From positions 96,416-160,415 of the forward strand of contig JAECUM010000833.1 in assembly GCA_016617855.1 (NCBI GenBank): 64,000 bases of DNA, given 5' to 3'. The DNA comes from Megalonaias nervosa. Lineage: Eukaryota > Mollusca > Bivalvia > Unionida > Unionidae. Under the pieces are notes generated by a model. That model did not search any database. It had not been told where the DNA came from and saw only the letters and a list, made by a program, of their open reading frames with translations. The position numbers and the translations under genes were made by a program. Each line of letters starts with the position of its first letter. Position 1 is the first letter of the stretch. This document shows positions 13,501 to 28,500 of this stretch, in pieces.

Positions 13501-16500
13501 CTTGATATGCAGTGCCATTGGGCCAGCAAGGTCATCTGTAAGAGGTGAATAAAAAGCTGGCCAAGCATGATCAAGTTCAGTGTTGCATTGAATAACACTA
13601 GTGTTTTGTCCATCCGGGTATGAAGTTTCTCACCAACTGAAATCTGGAATGGCTCACTCAGTTTGTATAGTCCGAATCATTGAACTTGATTCCTTCCATC
13701 AGGAACTGGATATCAGTTTGGAGGATGACTTTCAAGTACACCGCCACTGCTGCAGAAGAAGTCGACCAGAACAGGGTGACAACACAATTCATGAGTTTGG
13801 TACAGGCCAGGAAGTGATATTTACGCCAAAAGGGTAGTACTTGAAATTGACAAACTGTGTAATGGTAAGCAAACTGGAGAAATTCCTTTACACTTGGCAA
13901 ATATTAATGTAAAAATATTTGTCAGTCAGACTGAGACTGATGGCGTTCTTGTCCGTCCTGATGGAGAGATGTATCGATATCTCCATCTCCATCTTGAATT
14001 CCAGTGGCATAATACATTTTGCGGCAACTCAGATCGATGATCGGCCTGAACTTGCTGTTTGTCATCTTGATAAGAAACAGCCTGGAATCAACCCCCGAGA
14101 TTGTGGTTTTTGTGCAATCTCCACCTTCCATCTGTCAATGAGTGACTATATCTCCTATTGTAAAAAAATCATCCTCCTACTCTAATGATATGTACATGAA
14201 AGGGGAGAAGAGGAAACAGGAAGGGGTTGGGTAAATGAAATCCAAAGTCTCGCTGAAATAGTCCGAATCACCCATTTGTTCTGAGGAAACAGAGTGAGCC
14301 AGCAAGACTGTAATTGCTGGATTCATGAGCCCACAAGTAGGCTGTCTGCAGATAGTGGGGTTGGCAGGTCAACAATTCAGCATGGCAGCATTTCAGGATG
14401 TCATCTTCCAGGCATGTTCATTGCACGATTTTTCAGTGAGCTGGAAAATCATCAATGAAGTCAAATCCAGCATCAAAGAAGAGTTGATAACATTTCAAAA
14501 CAGCTTTCAAGTAGTATCGAATACATTTTTACCTACTTTTTAAAACAGTGGGAAGAAATGCTGCTAGATTTTTATCCAGAGCCAGGAGGTCAATATAGGA
14601 ATCATGGTACTAATTCAGTTCCCAAAGTAAACCTATGCAAACACCATATTAAAAATTCAACAACTTAAAATTTCTTAGTGCCCATGATCAAACCTATATT
14701 TATCAGCATAGATGAAACCTGGATGTCAGCTTCTGTGTAGAGGAAAGGATATGAGCCGCAGCATTTTCTGGACCTGCATGTGTTTGAAACATGTGCTTTC
14801 AATTCCGCACCAAAGAGTCAGGTGCTAATTTTAGTAATGAGTGTTCCAAACTCAAGACTGTTAAAGGACTGAAATTCCATCAATAAAACAATGTCTGTAT
14901 TTTTTTCACTTACAACTAGGATAAGCTCTCAAAAGATTCTTTTACCTACAATATAACTTACATTATTAACCAATCCTGGCCACCCAAACCCATATATACT
15001 GTATTTAATGTTCACCCATATCCAGGCTGGTTCCCATTTTTCCATACCATTAGTACCGTGTGTCCTATAGCAGTTGTTGGAGTGAGTTTTATACCAGTTA
15101 AATGAGAATGTTGCAGGTTCTTTGCTTTCAGAAAAGAAAGCCTATGTGTTCCCTGAATCACAGATTCAACCAATAGATGGTCATTAATTTCCCTGATATT
15201 GGCAGACTGGGGAAGCAGACAGAAGGGTATAGTTTCTTCCTCCTTGTCAAGATCTATCGATGTGTTGACTTTATAGCCAATGGTGGCATGGGAGGAGGGA
15301 GGGAAGGGGGCATTATGAAGCTGATGACACCCATATATTTCTTTGACTGCAGCCTTGAAATTAAACTCAACCCACTTCATGGCTGGATCTCAGGAACCTA
15401 AGTTGTAGAAGTATCATCACTGTGTGTATCATCCTGTTCTGGTTTGGTTTGCATATCTGAATAAACCATAGCCTGTGGTATTGATAACACAATGCTATCA
15501 CCTCTCTTGTGCAATCCACTGTCAATAAGCCACGAAAATATAGAGAGCCAGAGCTGCAGGAAGAACGGATCTTGCCAGAGCAGCTGGCTGGTTTGCTAGT
15601 AGTACGGTCAGCATGATTGATGACTGTGTGGAAGGCAGTCCACCTTTCACCCATTACAATGAGGGCACGGCTGGATCAACAGACTTTTCACTAAAATCCC
15701 TGTCATAATATGGTATGTCACCAAGGCACAATCTGAGAGACCAACTTGTCAATAATATTCCTGAAGTTGCATGGAGATGGAGCCATCATCATGGCTGGTC
15801 ACACGGAACTATCAATAAAGTCCCCAAGCTGGGACTTACAGGCACCAAGACCATGTCCAAACATGAAGGAACTGCCTAAAATGGGGGTGGGGAGGGAAAG
15901 ACATTCCCAGACTAGGAAAACTCTGCAGAAACATGAACTAGAAACATGGGTAAAATATGGCCTGTATTTAATAATTTTGTTATTGTCTCCTGAACCAGAT
16001 GAGGCATCTGTTCAAGAGCAGTAGATTGCAAAACCTCCTAAAATTTTTCTCCCACTCAGGTTGGGGAGGGACCCCAGCAACATCTCCCACAAAGCCCAAA
16101 GATATGATGACTTTGGATGTATGCTGAAGAGATATGCATCATCTTTGTGAGAATGATTTCTTTCATCTTTCCCTCTGACTGTTTTCTGTAAAACAGGAGC
16201 CCAGACTTCTTCCGATGATAGCATATTGTACACCAAAGTCAAAATAAATAGAGTCCAAGAAATTGAATGGATTTGTAAAAGATGTATACAATCTGCAAAG
16301 GAATGATTAAATTTTTTTTTTACAAACTCCTGTTTGGATGGCTCATTCTGATAATAATAATGGAATGTTGGGTAACATCACAAGCAAAGTTTACAGTACA
16401 GAAGTGAGGCTTACAAACTAGCAACACCTGGTGGTACCTAGGGGAGGTAATATGCAAGAGTTATTGCCCTTTGTCTATAAGAGGAAAAATTTTCGTCTTT

Positions 16501-19500
16501 TAATATGGCTGGATTCGGGAGATAAGTTTATATATCTAATATTGATGTGATTGGGAATGTAGCTGAAGGAAAAACTAAGTTAAGTTGATTTCTCCATTTA
16601 ACAGCTGGGTATTGAAACCATCTCTGATATTCCTGAGAAACTATAACATACTAAACTGGGTAACAAAACTATTTTCTTTTGTTTAAGTTTGCATGTTCAT
16701 AAGACACCAGCAACTGTGGTACAACATTCTTTGCCATAGCCTTTGACACTGAACTTGACATTATGAATATAAAATTAAAATTACTTAATTTGTTTCAGAC
16801 AATGTTAAGAAATAACCACATATTATGGTTCACTGATTCGATAGGTAATAAAATTCACTTATGTATGTACGACGCACTGTGTTCATAAACTCAGTGAAGT
16901 AAACAAATATAAACAGTAACTTTAACATTATGCATATACAAGAGCTGCAAGAGAATCACAACACATGGCACCAGCGATGGTGTAAAAACAAGCTTGGCAG
17001 TGAAAATTTAGTGTTATTTCATTATGAATAACGTTACAATGAAAGCACATAAACTGAACTGGTATATAGTGAGCTTCACAGGTAGTGCAGATTATGTTGG
17101 TGATCAGATCTGCGACATTTTCATTCAGAACCAATTAAATGTTGCAAGAGGTGTCCTAAAGAAAACCCCATGCTTATGTCACCATTCATTTACAACAAGT
17201 AGCAGTAAGATTATTTAGATGGCTATGGATGGTGCAATGTTAGGTGTCAGATGCACACCCATTTTCACTCTGAATAAGCCACATAATTCTGTTGTGTATT
17301 ACCGAAAAACTTAGTTTACATGAGTTTTCCATGGAATTAGCTACAGAGTTTCAGGATGGCCATCAAGGAGCCATTATTTTATTACAGCAACAACTATATA
17401 CTGAAAAAAAGCAATTTTTTTTAAATGACAGTGTCAGTAAAGCCATCTGCTCTGGTAAAGTAGCTGTTATTAGATCTATCAAATTTTGAGAGGTCACATT
17501 GACATTGACATTACTTTCCTTCAACAACAACTAAAGCAACTATAAATAGTACTATAGTAGTAAATGTAATGTTATGTGTAGGCTCATACAAAAGTAACAA
17601 CAGAAAAGAGTGAAGCCAACAAGCTTTGTAAGTTTTAACAAAATAATTTATTTCCCTAGAAAACAAGATAAAAATATGAAATAGGACTTACGGTTTGTGA
17701 ATATAATCCAAAAATTAATCCTAGAATTGAAAAGTATAAGTCCTATCAATAAACAGTTCTAATTGAATCCAGGTTTGAATCTCTATGAAGTTCCAATATG
17801 GAAGGCGACGACGTCAGATGAGGTCGTTGTACAGAAGGTAACAGTTCCTCATTGAATCACAATTTATAATGTTCCCGTTTAGAATTCCAGAGCAAATTTC
17901 CACTGAACATCTTTGACCCAGAATTCTTATAAAAAAAGAGCACACGTGTAGTTTTCTAGAGAATAAATTATTAAATTCCAAACAAGATGAACTTCAGAAC
18001 AAACTGGCATCAACAATAAAACACCTCGACCTCTAACGGTGTAAAATAATACGACTGAATAGATCTACTAGCAAATGACTTTTTTAAGATGCAATTTTAG
18101 ATCACATGGTGACTCACATGACGGGCTACGTGATCACTAATTTGAACAGCACAGTAAAAAAAATAAAAATTATCACGTAGGCAAGAATAGCCCTATCTAA
18201 GAATCAGATTTCCAAACTGGAAATGAATTTAAAAATAAAACTGTTTATAGCCAATCATTTTCACTCGATGTTTACAAAATCCATGAACCAAGGTGAGCAA
18301 AAAATAGTGCTTAAGTCATACTTTTGCATTCTAATCAAGCCAACAGAAGACTGAATTCTTTTTCAAAAACATCAAAACCCGTGAAAATAATCATTACAAT
18401 AAAATGTAATGAAAAAAAAAATAAAAAAAAAAAATGTAAAACTAACACACAAGCAATTTAATTACATATTCGTAACAGTTACAAGACTTAGACAATTCTT
18501 ACAAATATTTTAGTTGGGAAGAAATTAATATACAGTGTTATGAAAATTAGACAATTCACACAAAAATTTTGTCAGAAGAAGTTAATATACAGTGTTAAAA
18601 GGCACAAAATTAGAGAAAATTATGATATTCTGAATGCATTTAATAATTTATGAAGATATTAGTGACCAACTACACAACATCTGAAATTCGACCAAAATAT
18701 GGAAGGGGTTCTCAGCACACATGTATGGAGCAAAAACATATTTGTACAGACTACCAACAATAGATTTTAGATCACTGCATACCCACAAAAGCATGATTTG
18801 TTTTATTTATTTTTCAGAACAAATATATATGATCAACTAGCTCTGAGCCTGAGTTTAAGAAAGAATTGCCTCTATCAGCCAGTAGGAGATGACCTTTCAT
18901 TAGCAATGCAGCCAGTGAATGGTTGAAAAGAAATCTCAAGCTTGTACTCGAGTGCAAACATTTTACAAACCCCCAGCCAGAACTGTCAACAAAATCAATG
19001 TTCATTTTAGGGTGTCTCATTGTGCCAGGTCACAACTGTCAACAAATGCAGTGTTCATTTTAGTCTGCACCATCAAGCAACTGATGCCTTTTACAAGGCA
19101 CGTAACAAGGATACCCCCCCCCACCAAAAAAAATGGATAAATGATTATTACAGTTGATTTTAGACACAATGAATCAAGTGCTGATTAAATAAATGTGCTT
19201 CTTGCAAACAATCATAAGAGAATCAATTTCACTGGCTGACATAAATGTCTTACTGTTTATTTCCTAAATTGGGCACCAATCATGAGCACACAGCCAATAT
19301 CATGCACAGAAAATGTGAAGACAAGATGAAATCTTCAGCAAAAACAATGCTACATTTATTTCACAATTAGCATACAGGACAAAAAAAAATGTAAACTGAA
19401 AATGAATAATAGTTAATGAATGATACAGGTTATTCAAGCATGAATTCGAATCCAGATTTTCAAGGTAAATGGCAGGGTAGGCTGATAATGATACATGACA

Positions 19501-22500
19501 CTGTTACTTTTTAAATAGCCTCACTTTCCTGGCCGGGTAGGGGCACCAAGGCCCAACTATTTCCATATCTGGTATAAATGCCACAAAAGAAAATCACTTC
19601 CAGTCCTGGACACCATAAAGCACTGGAGTTTCCATTTATCAGTCAATTTATAAAAAGCTCAAAAAGTAATGTAGTTTAGGACTGGTGAAAATAAAATTCA
19701 ATGTTAAGAGTTGTTTGATTTCAGGCCTAATCCCTGTTGATCAAAGCAGACCAATGACTCAATGACTCACCAATGTGCATCTCATGTTTGACACAATTTA
19801 CAATATCCAATCTCCTCTGACCTGATCCATGCCAAGGTAAAGAATAACACCAAGATACACTTTTTTCTCCATGTACTGTAACACTCACTAATAAACCAAG
19901 TCCAACTCCAAATTTCACAGATCCAGTTCTGCAATAGCATAATGTACTTGCAGATCTGGGTCTGTGCAGTTTGTTGGGAGTAATCACTAGAACAAACAGC
20001 AAAGATAATGATCTACCATCACATTATGTGATGGTAAATAAGGGTCTACACTGATAGCAGTCAGACTTGACTTTTAAGCAATCACAGATGGTAAAATATT
20101 ATCATATTCATATTAGGGCTGTTCCAGTAAAATATATATCCTCCCTGGGGATGGCACTTCAAAAAAACTTCTGTAGGAGGTTGTGTTTCAAACTATTTTG
20201 ATTCTGACAGTGGATGGTTGATTAGGAAAATCACTTCTGTTGTGGGTTGTGTTAACAAAATGAGAAATTGCTGGTGGGGTTGTCACAACAAAAAAAACCC
20301 CCGAATATATATTTAAAATCGCATCTAACCCCCTCCTAGCAGTCTAACGTGAATAAAAATTGGATCAGAAAATGATGCCAGTACACGTGAGTGCACCTAA
20401 TGTGTACAAATTTGTGTACTTTTAAAACAGTGATACGCGTTCGCAAATTACGTCAATGTCGCTGATATAAAACGTGCCTTGCGCAGTGTGCAATTTTTAT
20501 TCAACTTCTAACTTTAAAAGTGCATTTAATGGCGCAATTCGCGCTGCCAGTAGCAGTATCGCAGTGTTTGATGCCACATCCAGATTAAGGAAGGCAAATG
20601 TTAAAATAGCTGGATACATCGGTTCGACACGAACGGCTGTGAAACTAAATTTGAATGGTTCGTTGGGCCCTGGAACAAGTATTTATGGTACTTTTGACAT
20701 TACTTTCACCATGGAAGTTTTACAAATGTGTGTATCAAATAAGGGCCACACAGGAAACCAAAATGGCTGAATCACGACAGGGTTTGTCATCAGACGACGT
20801 TTTCAGTCAGCAAATACTGGCTGGTGATAGCTATGATGACAATGAATTTCATGTGTACCAGTCTGTTGGACAATGAGAAAATGTCACTGGAAATGCCAGT
20901 GTGTGATTTTGAGCCCTAAATTGATGTTGAGTGCAAGTCCTATGTACGTGTTGGATGGACAGGATGCCGGTTATATTTATTCAAGATACCCATGTCTGAA
21001 CAAGCAGACTATGGGAATGTTGGACTTAAAACCTTAACACAGCATTATGGAAGAGAAAAAAATCTGGCATAAGTGGCACCAAAGCACTGATTCAAGGAAG
21101 TGAATATTTGGCTGAGTTCATGTTAGTGAAAACTTTTCTTTTTGGAACAGAGATATCAAAGAGAAAAGACCCATGGGGCCATACCTGTGAGATGATCAAA
21201 ATTGTACAACCATAAAGAACAGTAACTTGATCAAGCTAGTTCTGCTTATGCATTTCTGATAGCAGGCAATGAAAGGGAGTTCTCAGCACAGAATAATATT
21301 CGTACACAGAAGAGGAGGATCATATTAAATTCAGAAACAATCAACAGATTAATGCTCATAGGGATCATCAGAGAATCCCCATACAACATAATTATGTGTG
21401 TGTAGATCTCTAGTTAGCAGAACCACTATGGCAACAAAAGAATAACGAGACTAACTTTCATATCATGCAGATGTATTACCAAAAGAAGTACATGCTCTCA
21501 ATGTGCAAAAATTGAATGACATTAAGCATAAGAAACTGACTGAAATTTGTAAACTCAAAGCAAGATGGATAAAATTTGTCCTGTTTGTGTTTGGTTATTC
21601 CTATGTATATTTTGAGGATGTTGATATTTTCTGCAGACCTTTTGGCACATAGTTCCAAGCCATCTTTGGTATTTGTATTACAAATTGGATTACTGTTATC
21701 TAGGACACAACATTTTGAAGCAGTGTCATTAACTAATGACGAAATTGATGAAAAAATACTTGATGTCATCCTGATATATGGATTCTTTACAACACTGCTA
21801 ATCTGTTCATCCTGATTCCTTTTTACCATCTCCTTTAGTTTTACTGGTACCAATACTTTTAATAAAAATGTAACTTCTATTTTCTCACAGTCTAAATATT
21901 TGTGATCATGTATAATCGTCAAAAGGTAAAATGAGCTTAGTTTTGTTGTAAAATCTAAAACTATTAATTAGCAATGGACTAAAGTAAAAAGTGGGTCAAC
22001 TACATGTGTGCAAAAATTATTACCATAATACAGAGTGTTGTTAGAAACAACAGAATAGTTGTACCAGATGTATTTTGCAAAGTTATAGAATCAGCACTCG
22101 TATTGTAACCACATATTCCATTTAAATAATACTATCATTATTTCTGCATATTCCTATAAATTTTTCCCAAGTGGTATTAATTTCCTGATCTGATGTTGTT
22201 CGTTTCTTGTGCAATTTTTACATGTCAAGAATTCTCAGTATCATTAAAAAAACAATGTAATCTGCACCAAATTGAGTTGTTTGAGAAGAAATTCAATTTT
22301 TAACCCAAAAATCACTGAAGCTATGAGTTCTGGCATTAAAGTCTCACATTAAATAACATTTAAAGTTGCCATGATAGTAATTTTGGATGCAACTGTTCTA
22401 ATTTCACCTTTGGTATATTCAGATCTTGAATCTGATAGAGGAATATGGCTCCAAAATAAACACATCAGTTTTAGAACCTGTTCATTGACTATGAATCAAG

Positions 22501-25500
22501 TATATAATCCTAGTCCAACTGAATTGTTAGAAAAAGTTTAATTATTTTGACAATATCGTAATTAGCTGTCAAATATGGAGTAAGCCAATGGTCTTTCTGC
22601 CATTCCAACCAAGACCCCACCACAACCAAATGACCATGCCCAATGACATCACAGTAATAATTGCTATACAACTAGAGATGACATCTCTTTGAGTATTTTG
22701 ATTTCAGCCTTAACAGAGTGGAACAGTAAGAAAGAGTGTCAGATATTTAAGTGTTAGGGAGATATTTAACAAAGGCTATTCCTCCCGCCACCACTTCCTC
22801 ATTGGAGACCACACACACACGAAGCTTAGATTAAATCCTGAAATCCTGGCAGCATCCCTGCAGGGAGATAACTTGTCCATTTTATTTGATTTTATTGGTC
22901 TGGTTATCCCATGGTATTTCTGTTACTTGAACATTATCTTACAGTGTGTCCAGTCAGCATGGTCGAAAAAGGCATAAAACCGTTGAGAGTTGTTGAAGGA
23001 CTCACATTACTACAGATATGAAAGAACGAGAACCATACTATAAATCAGTGAAGATAAAATAGAGTGTACATGGTTTGACTGTCCCTGATTGGTAGATAAT
23101 GAAAGTAAGATTTTAGTAAAAAGAATCTTTTGAAAACTTGTCCTACTTGTAACTGAAAAAGTCAGGGACATTGTTTTATTAAAATAATTTCCGTCTCTTT
23201 GTTTAAGTAACATAATTTCTGTCCCTTTACAGAGTTTGGAAGACTCATTACTGAGATCAGCACTTGACTCTTGGTGTAGTATTGAAAGCACACATTTCAA
23301 ATTTGTGTAGATCCAGAAAATGGTGCAGCTGTTATAGTTTTCTTTTCACAAAAGCTGTCATCATAGAAGTGTCTATACTGATACAAATCTGATCATGAGA
23401 ACTCGAAATTTTAAGTTATTGAATTTTAATATCATGGTGTTTGCACAGGTCTACAACAGGAACTGAATTAGTACAGCGAATCTTGATTTGTTTTGTGCAG
23501 AAACATGGAATCCAAGCAGAATACATCCAGAAATATAGAGGTTTTCTATCTTGGATTTAGTCTCCCCATTGCATTTCACATTGATATGCATATTCACAAA
23601 CAATTAGGATAGAAGTAGGAAAAGTAAATGACAAATTTAGATACATATCATAAAGATGACAAACAGTATGAGGGGGGACAAGATCATAAGAACAGGCTGG
23701 AATGTATAATAACAACAACGAGTAGAAGTGTGCCTCTTTTTCGATGTGTGCAACATTATTTTCTCAGCTTCAGTAAGAAATTACATCAAAGGGAAGACAA
23801 TAAAGGATGTACATCTGAATTTAGCTACTCAAATCGATTTTAACCTTCTGGTTATATCTGTTCTGGTCTGTTTCTGTCCATTCTTGTGATTATGTCTACT
23901 GAATCAGTATGGTTGGAAAAAAATTTGGCAAATTTAAAGATTGAAAAATCTTTTGGCAGATTATGATTATACACTGTACTTCTGCCTGAGAGATGTGAAT
24001 AATTTCATTTCTTGGTTTGTTGATTCTGGTTGTTGCTTAGTTCAAATGCATCATTGAGAAACACTGATGCATTCTCACACTTTGTTACAAATATTTATTA
24101 CAGATGCACATCTCCAGATATCAGTGAATATAGCCTGAATAAGTTCAAACAGTTCTGGTTGGAACAATGGACATTGTTAGAGAAACTTTAAGTGAGCTAA
24201 AATGTAAACTTTTCGGCAGCGTGTGATGCAGGATTGCTCAAGTCTTCTCCATCTCATATGCTCACCGTGAAAAATCCATTTGTACTAACTGATGATGACT
24301 TTTAGGTAACGGTCAGAAAGGCATAATTGACAATATTCAAAGGTTTACAAAAATTACTGGAGTCAAAATTTATAAACTCATACAGCTGTGACAAAAATGA
24401 TGGACTAGTACCTTTGCTGCTGTTGCCACAGTTGATTAATTGGTTGATTTACTTTGGTTTGGTTTGTTTTGGGTTTTTTTTAAAACAGTATATTAGGTGG
24501 AGGAAGAACCCCGAAAGACCACCAACCCAAATTGGTTGATCTGTGACAGAAACTCACTCTGTGAGATGTGCAAGTGATTTGTAAAAGCAAGTGCCTTAGT
24601 ACTCTGGGGCACATGAAACCTCTGTTGATTTGATGTTTATCACCAACAGCTGAAGTCATTTAGACATAAGATCTCCAGTTTTGGTAATCATTATGGCCTT
24701 TACACCATTTTCAGATGAAGAGAATCTATATATGGCAGCCAGTTTTACTGCTGAAGAAAATCCAAGTACGTTTGAGACACCAAACACCACTTATGTAGAA
24801 CCACTGACCTTCCACAAGTAACTGGCAACATTCTCATTTACACATTGGAGGCAAGTAATCACATGGCAAGCATCTTGTACCACTCTGCCATGGAAGCCCC
24901 TCAGATCTGTATCACAAGACAAGCATCTTATGCTCTGCCCTGTAAGCCCCTCAGACCATATGTATCAGTTTCGTATGAAAGACTAGAAGTGAGACATAGA
25001 ACCTGTGACAACTGGATTAAAAGTGCAGAATGTTACTGCTAGGCCATCAGCGATGATGATGATGATGCTGTTGATGATGATGATGCTGTTGACAATACAG
25101 TTAACTGCAATGACATTGATTTTACGAGTACTCTGGGAAAAAATGATTCCTTGACTTTCATCCACTTTTTAAAATCTGGTTTATGAGATAAAAATGTTTG
25201 ACTTGCTATATTTCTTTTTTTTAAAACTTTATATTAGTCTTGCAACAAGGCATAAAAATAAGACGTTGGTAACTGAAATATGTGTTCTTACAAGAAATGA
25301 TACAGTATAAAAGTAGGCAGAAATAATGCGACATCGCTTTCACAGGCATTAATAATTTTTTCTGACAAATCATGTATTATAAGTTTAACAAAGCATTTAT
25401 TGAAAAAAAAAATAATAAGGGAATCATAGCATCTGACCACACATTTAAAGCAATACAAGATTTAACTATTATTCTAATCAAAAGTAGCATGCCTGAGAAC

Positions 25501-28500
25501 AAAGAAAAATAGCAAAACATAGTGATCACTTTAGTAAACACACAGTTTAGTAAGGATACAAATTCATGATTTCTGTATTAGAATAGAAATCCCTAATATA
25601 AAATCTATATTCATGGACATTAAATTAGTAGGTATTAAGGGACTGATCAATGACATCTACAAATAATAAGCCAGCAAGAAAATTTGTGATTTCACAGTAT
25701 CAGAGACATACATGGCTGACAGACAAACAAACAAAAGGACAAAAGATTGATTATAATGAATGAATACAAATAAAAATATGCAACAGATTATATGATCTAT
25801 AAGAATTCAGTAGATTACCTCAAGCCAGCTGTCTTTTAAATTGCTTCTGTCCCCAACCCAATATTAAAATCGATTCTACCACCCACTAACCCACTGCCAG
25901 AAGTTCTGTAAAAAATAAATATGCTTTTGCAGGGAACAGTGTTTCTTGATTAAAACATATCTGACGGTGGATCGTAATTTTTTTAAATTGCTTCTGTTTT
26001 TGGTTGGTTAAATCTGAAAGTACCTTCCCCCGGGGGGTATATGTTTCACTGGAACAGCCCTTACAGTAACTTAGCAATTTTCTGTGCGATTTTGACCAAA
26101 TTCTATGCATGTGATATGCTGAATTCTTTATTGGCAAGTTTTCCCTGGAAAAAAGATAACTTGCCATGTAGAAGAACAATCGGTATGTTAATTGTAAAGA
26201 AATTATGATTTATGCACAAGGCTTTACCTGCATCAAGGAGCTTGACAAGCATTTCATGCTTTTCTGTATCCACAGATATGTTCTCAAAGTATGTCCCATC
26301 CAAAAGCTCCAGGAAAACATTACATCGCTTTTTCAAAGCTGAAATCACTTCCTTCTGTCTTTTTTCACATTCTTCTGGGTGGTATTTGGACTTAAACCTG
26401 TAGAAAATATTGCATTATAACATAAGAATAGGAACATACATGCATATATGATCAATGGTCACCTTAAAACATGTGAATAGTGTAGACGTAACTGTGGTTA
26501 TTTTTATGAAGCCTCTGCTGAAAGTTTTGATCTCCTGAGCTTATTCTTGGTAAATGGTAACAAGAAGAAAATAATGTATTCCCTAAAACATTACCCTGTA
26601 TCATAAAGCAAAATACCATCTTGTGATTACTGCATTTAATGACAAGAGTGAAAAACTAGGGCATTCAACCTATGATGATACATGCTGTATCACATTTGAT
26701 CAATTATGGTACATACCATGCAATTTTTAATGGTACCATGAACTTGTCAAAGTTGTAATATTATTGGCTAAAGGTCATACAGTGTGTACATGTATATATC
26801 ACAAGTCAAATGTTATTATTCTGTTGATGTCTGGGTCAAATACAAGAACTGCAAACTATCATTTGCCCTGTCTATAGAAGTTTAAAGCTTTTAAGAAAAC
26901 ACATTTTAAAAACTATCTATTGTAGCTAATCATCATATTGTCAGAGCCAGGAAGCAATATACAATGAAACCTGCTCTAGTGTACACCTCCATATGAAGTA
27001 CACCTTTGTTTGAATGCTGGATCCCTTCTCTCATATTTATAATCATTGAGAACATCTATACATTAGACACCTGTCTATGAAGGACATTTTGTTGTTGTCT
27101 CTTTAATGTCTTATATAAAGAGGTTTCACTGAATGTTATGTGTTTCCATCTACACTAAATATGAAACTTGAATATTATGGTATATCCTTTAAACAAAAAA
27201 CATAAAAAGCTACCAATAAAGGACTAGACTCCATACTGAATTTTAGGCCTATCCACTATTTCATCAAAAAATCATTCATACACAATTAAAACTAGAAAAT
27301 AAATTTGTTACTCTAACTAAAGACATGCAGGATCAAAATTTGTTAACACACAATGATGCCGGAAGAAGGTAATATTTTCCTTGTTGTACTGGCAAGCTAA
27401 AATGATAAAATTGTTTTGATTATCGTAAAGGTAAGTCATATAGATAGTATGCAGATTTAGGAAGACAACAGTTGAATAAATGACCGCATACAGATTATAA
27501 GCAATAAGAGCTTTAAAATATAATCAGATGGAAACTTGCCCTTTGTCTTTGTTACCTGTTTGGTTGTCTCTCTTTTGGGTTTTATCCCATTGTTGTCCAT
27601 GTTACGCGGATAAATACTTTGATTTGTAGCATATATTCATTAGTGCATGCCTAACTATGCCCTAAAACTTGGAAAATATCTAGACTGCATTGTGCGCAGT
27701 CATCTAATCTAAGTCGCGGAAGTCTTGCGTTGTCAAACCTGGTGCTGTGAGTAGCAACTCACACACAAAGCTTGGAGAAAAGAATGTACATGTTAAAGTC
27801 AGTCATAAAAATATTCATTACGAAGACATACAAATCACAAAATGAAATGCTAATTCAAATGTCCTTAAAAACAAGATCAAAATTAAATACAAAAGTATCA
27901 CCAGAAGGCAAATTCTATTCTTGAAAACATGTCATACTTCCTCAGAAATACAATTTCCATATCACAGATACCAACTTTTTCATGATTTTATATGAACTAT
28001 AGGAACAATTTTATTCATATAGCAAAATGTTTTAGTTTCAGATGCTTATCAGTCTTTTTACCCCAAATTAAAATCTCTTTATACATTATAACTGGCTTCA
28101 TGAATGAATCCAGAGTGAATCAGTTTTTTTTTGTATATTTGTTATTACACATCATGCCATATAGATTCTTTATAACTGCATTGTCCTGACCAATGTAAGC
28201 TGTAATAGCAGTCAAGACATTCATTTTATTTTGCAAGATTTGCAAGATTTTACCAAGACAATGAACAGCATCTTGAACCACAAGCAATATTCTGGATTTA
28301 AAAAGGGTTGGATAAAAGGGTATTGAAAGTTGTAGACTTTAACTTCAGGTCTTTTCTATCTTATAGATAACATGGACAGACACCAAAGTGATTATATCCA
28401 GTCTGTGCATGGCATGTTCAAGTAATACATGACCACGCTATAGCATATAACACATATTATTGCAAAATGAGATTTTTTTGGAAAGTGTATCAGTTTATAA

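Noticed and set aside
17565..18482. Target duplication around the second solo LTR
   Set aside because: tgtaa on the left and gttac on the right do not match, unlike the exact gacag pair at 12405/13277.
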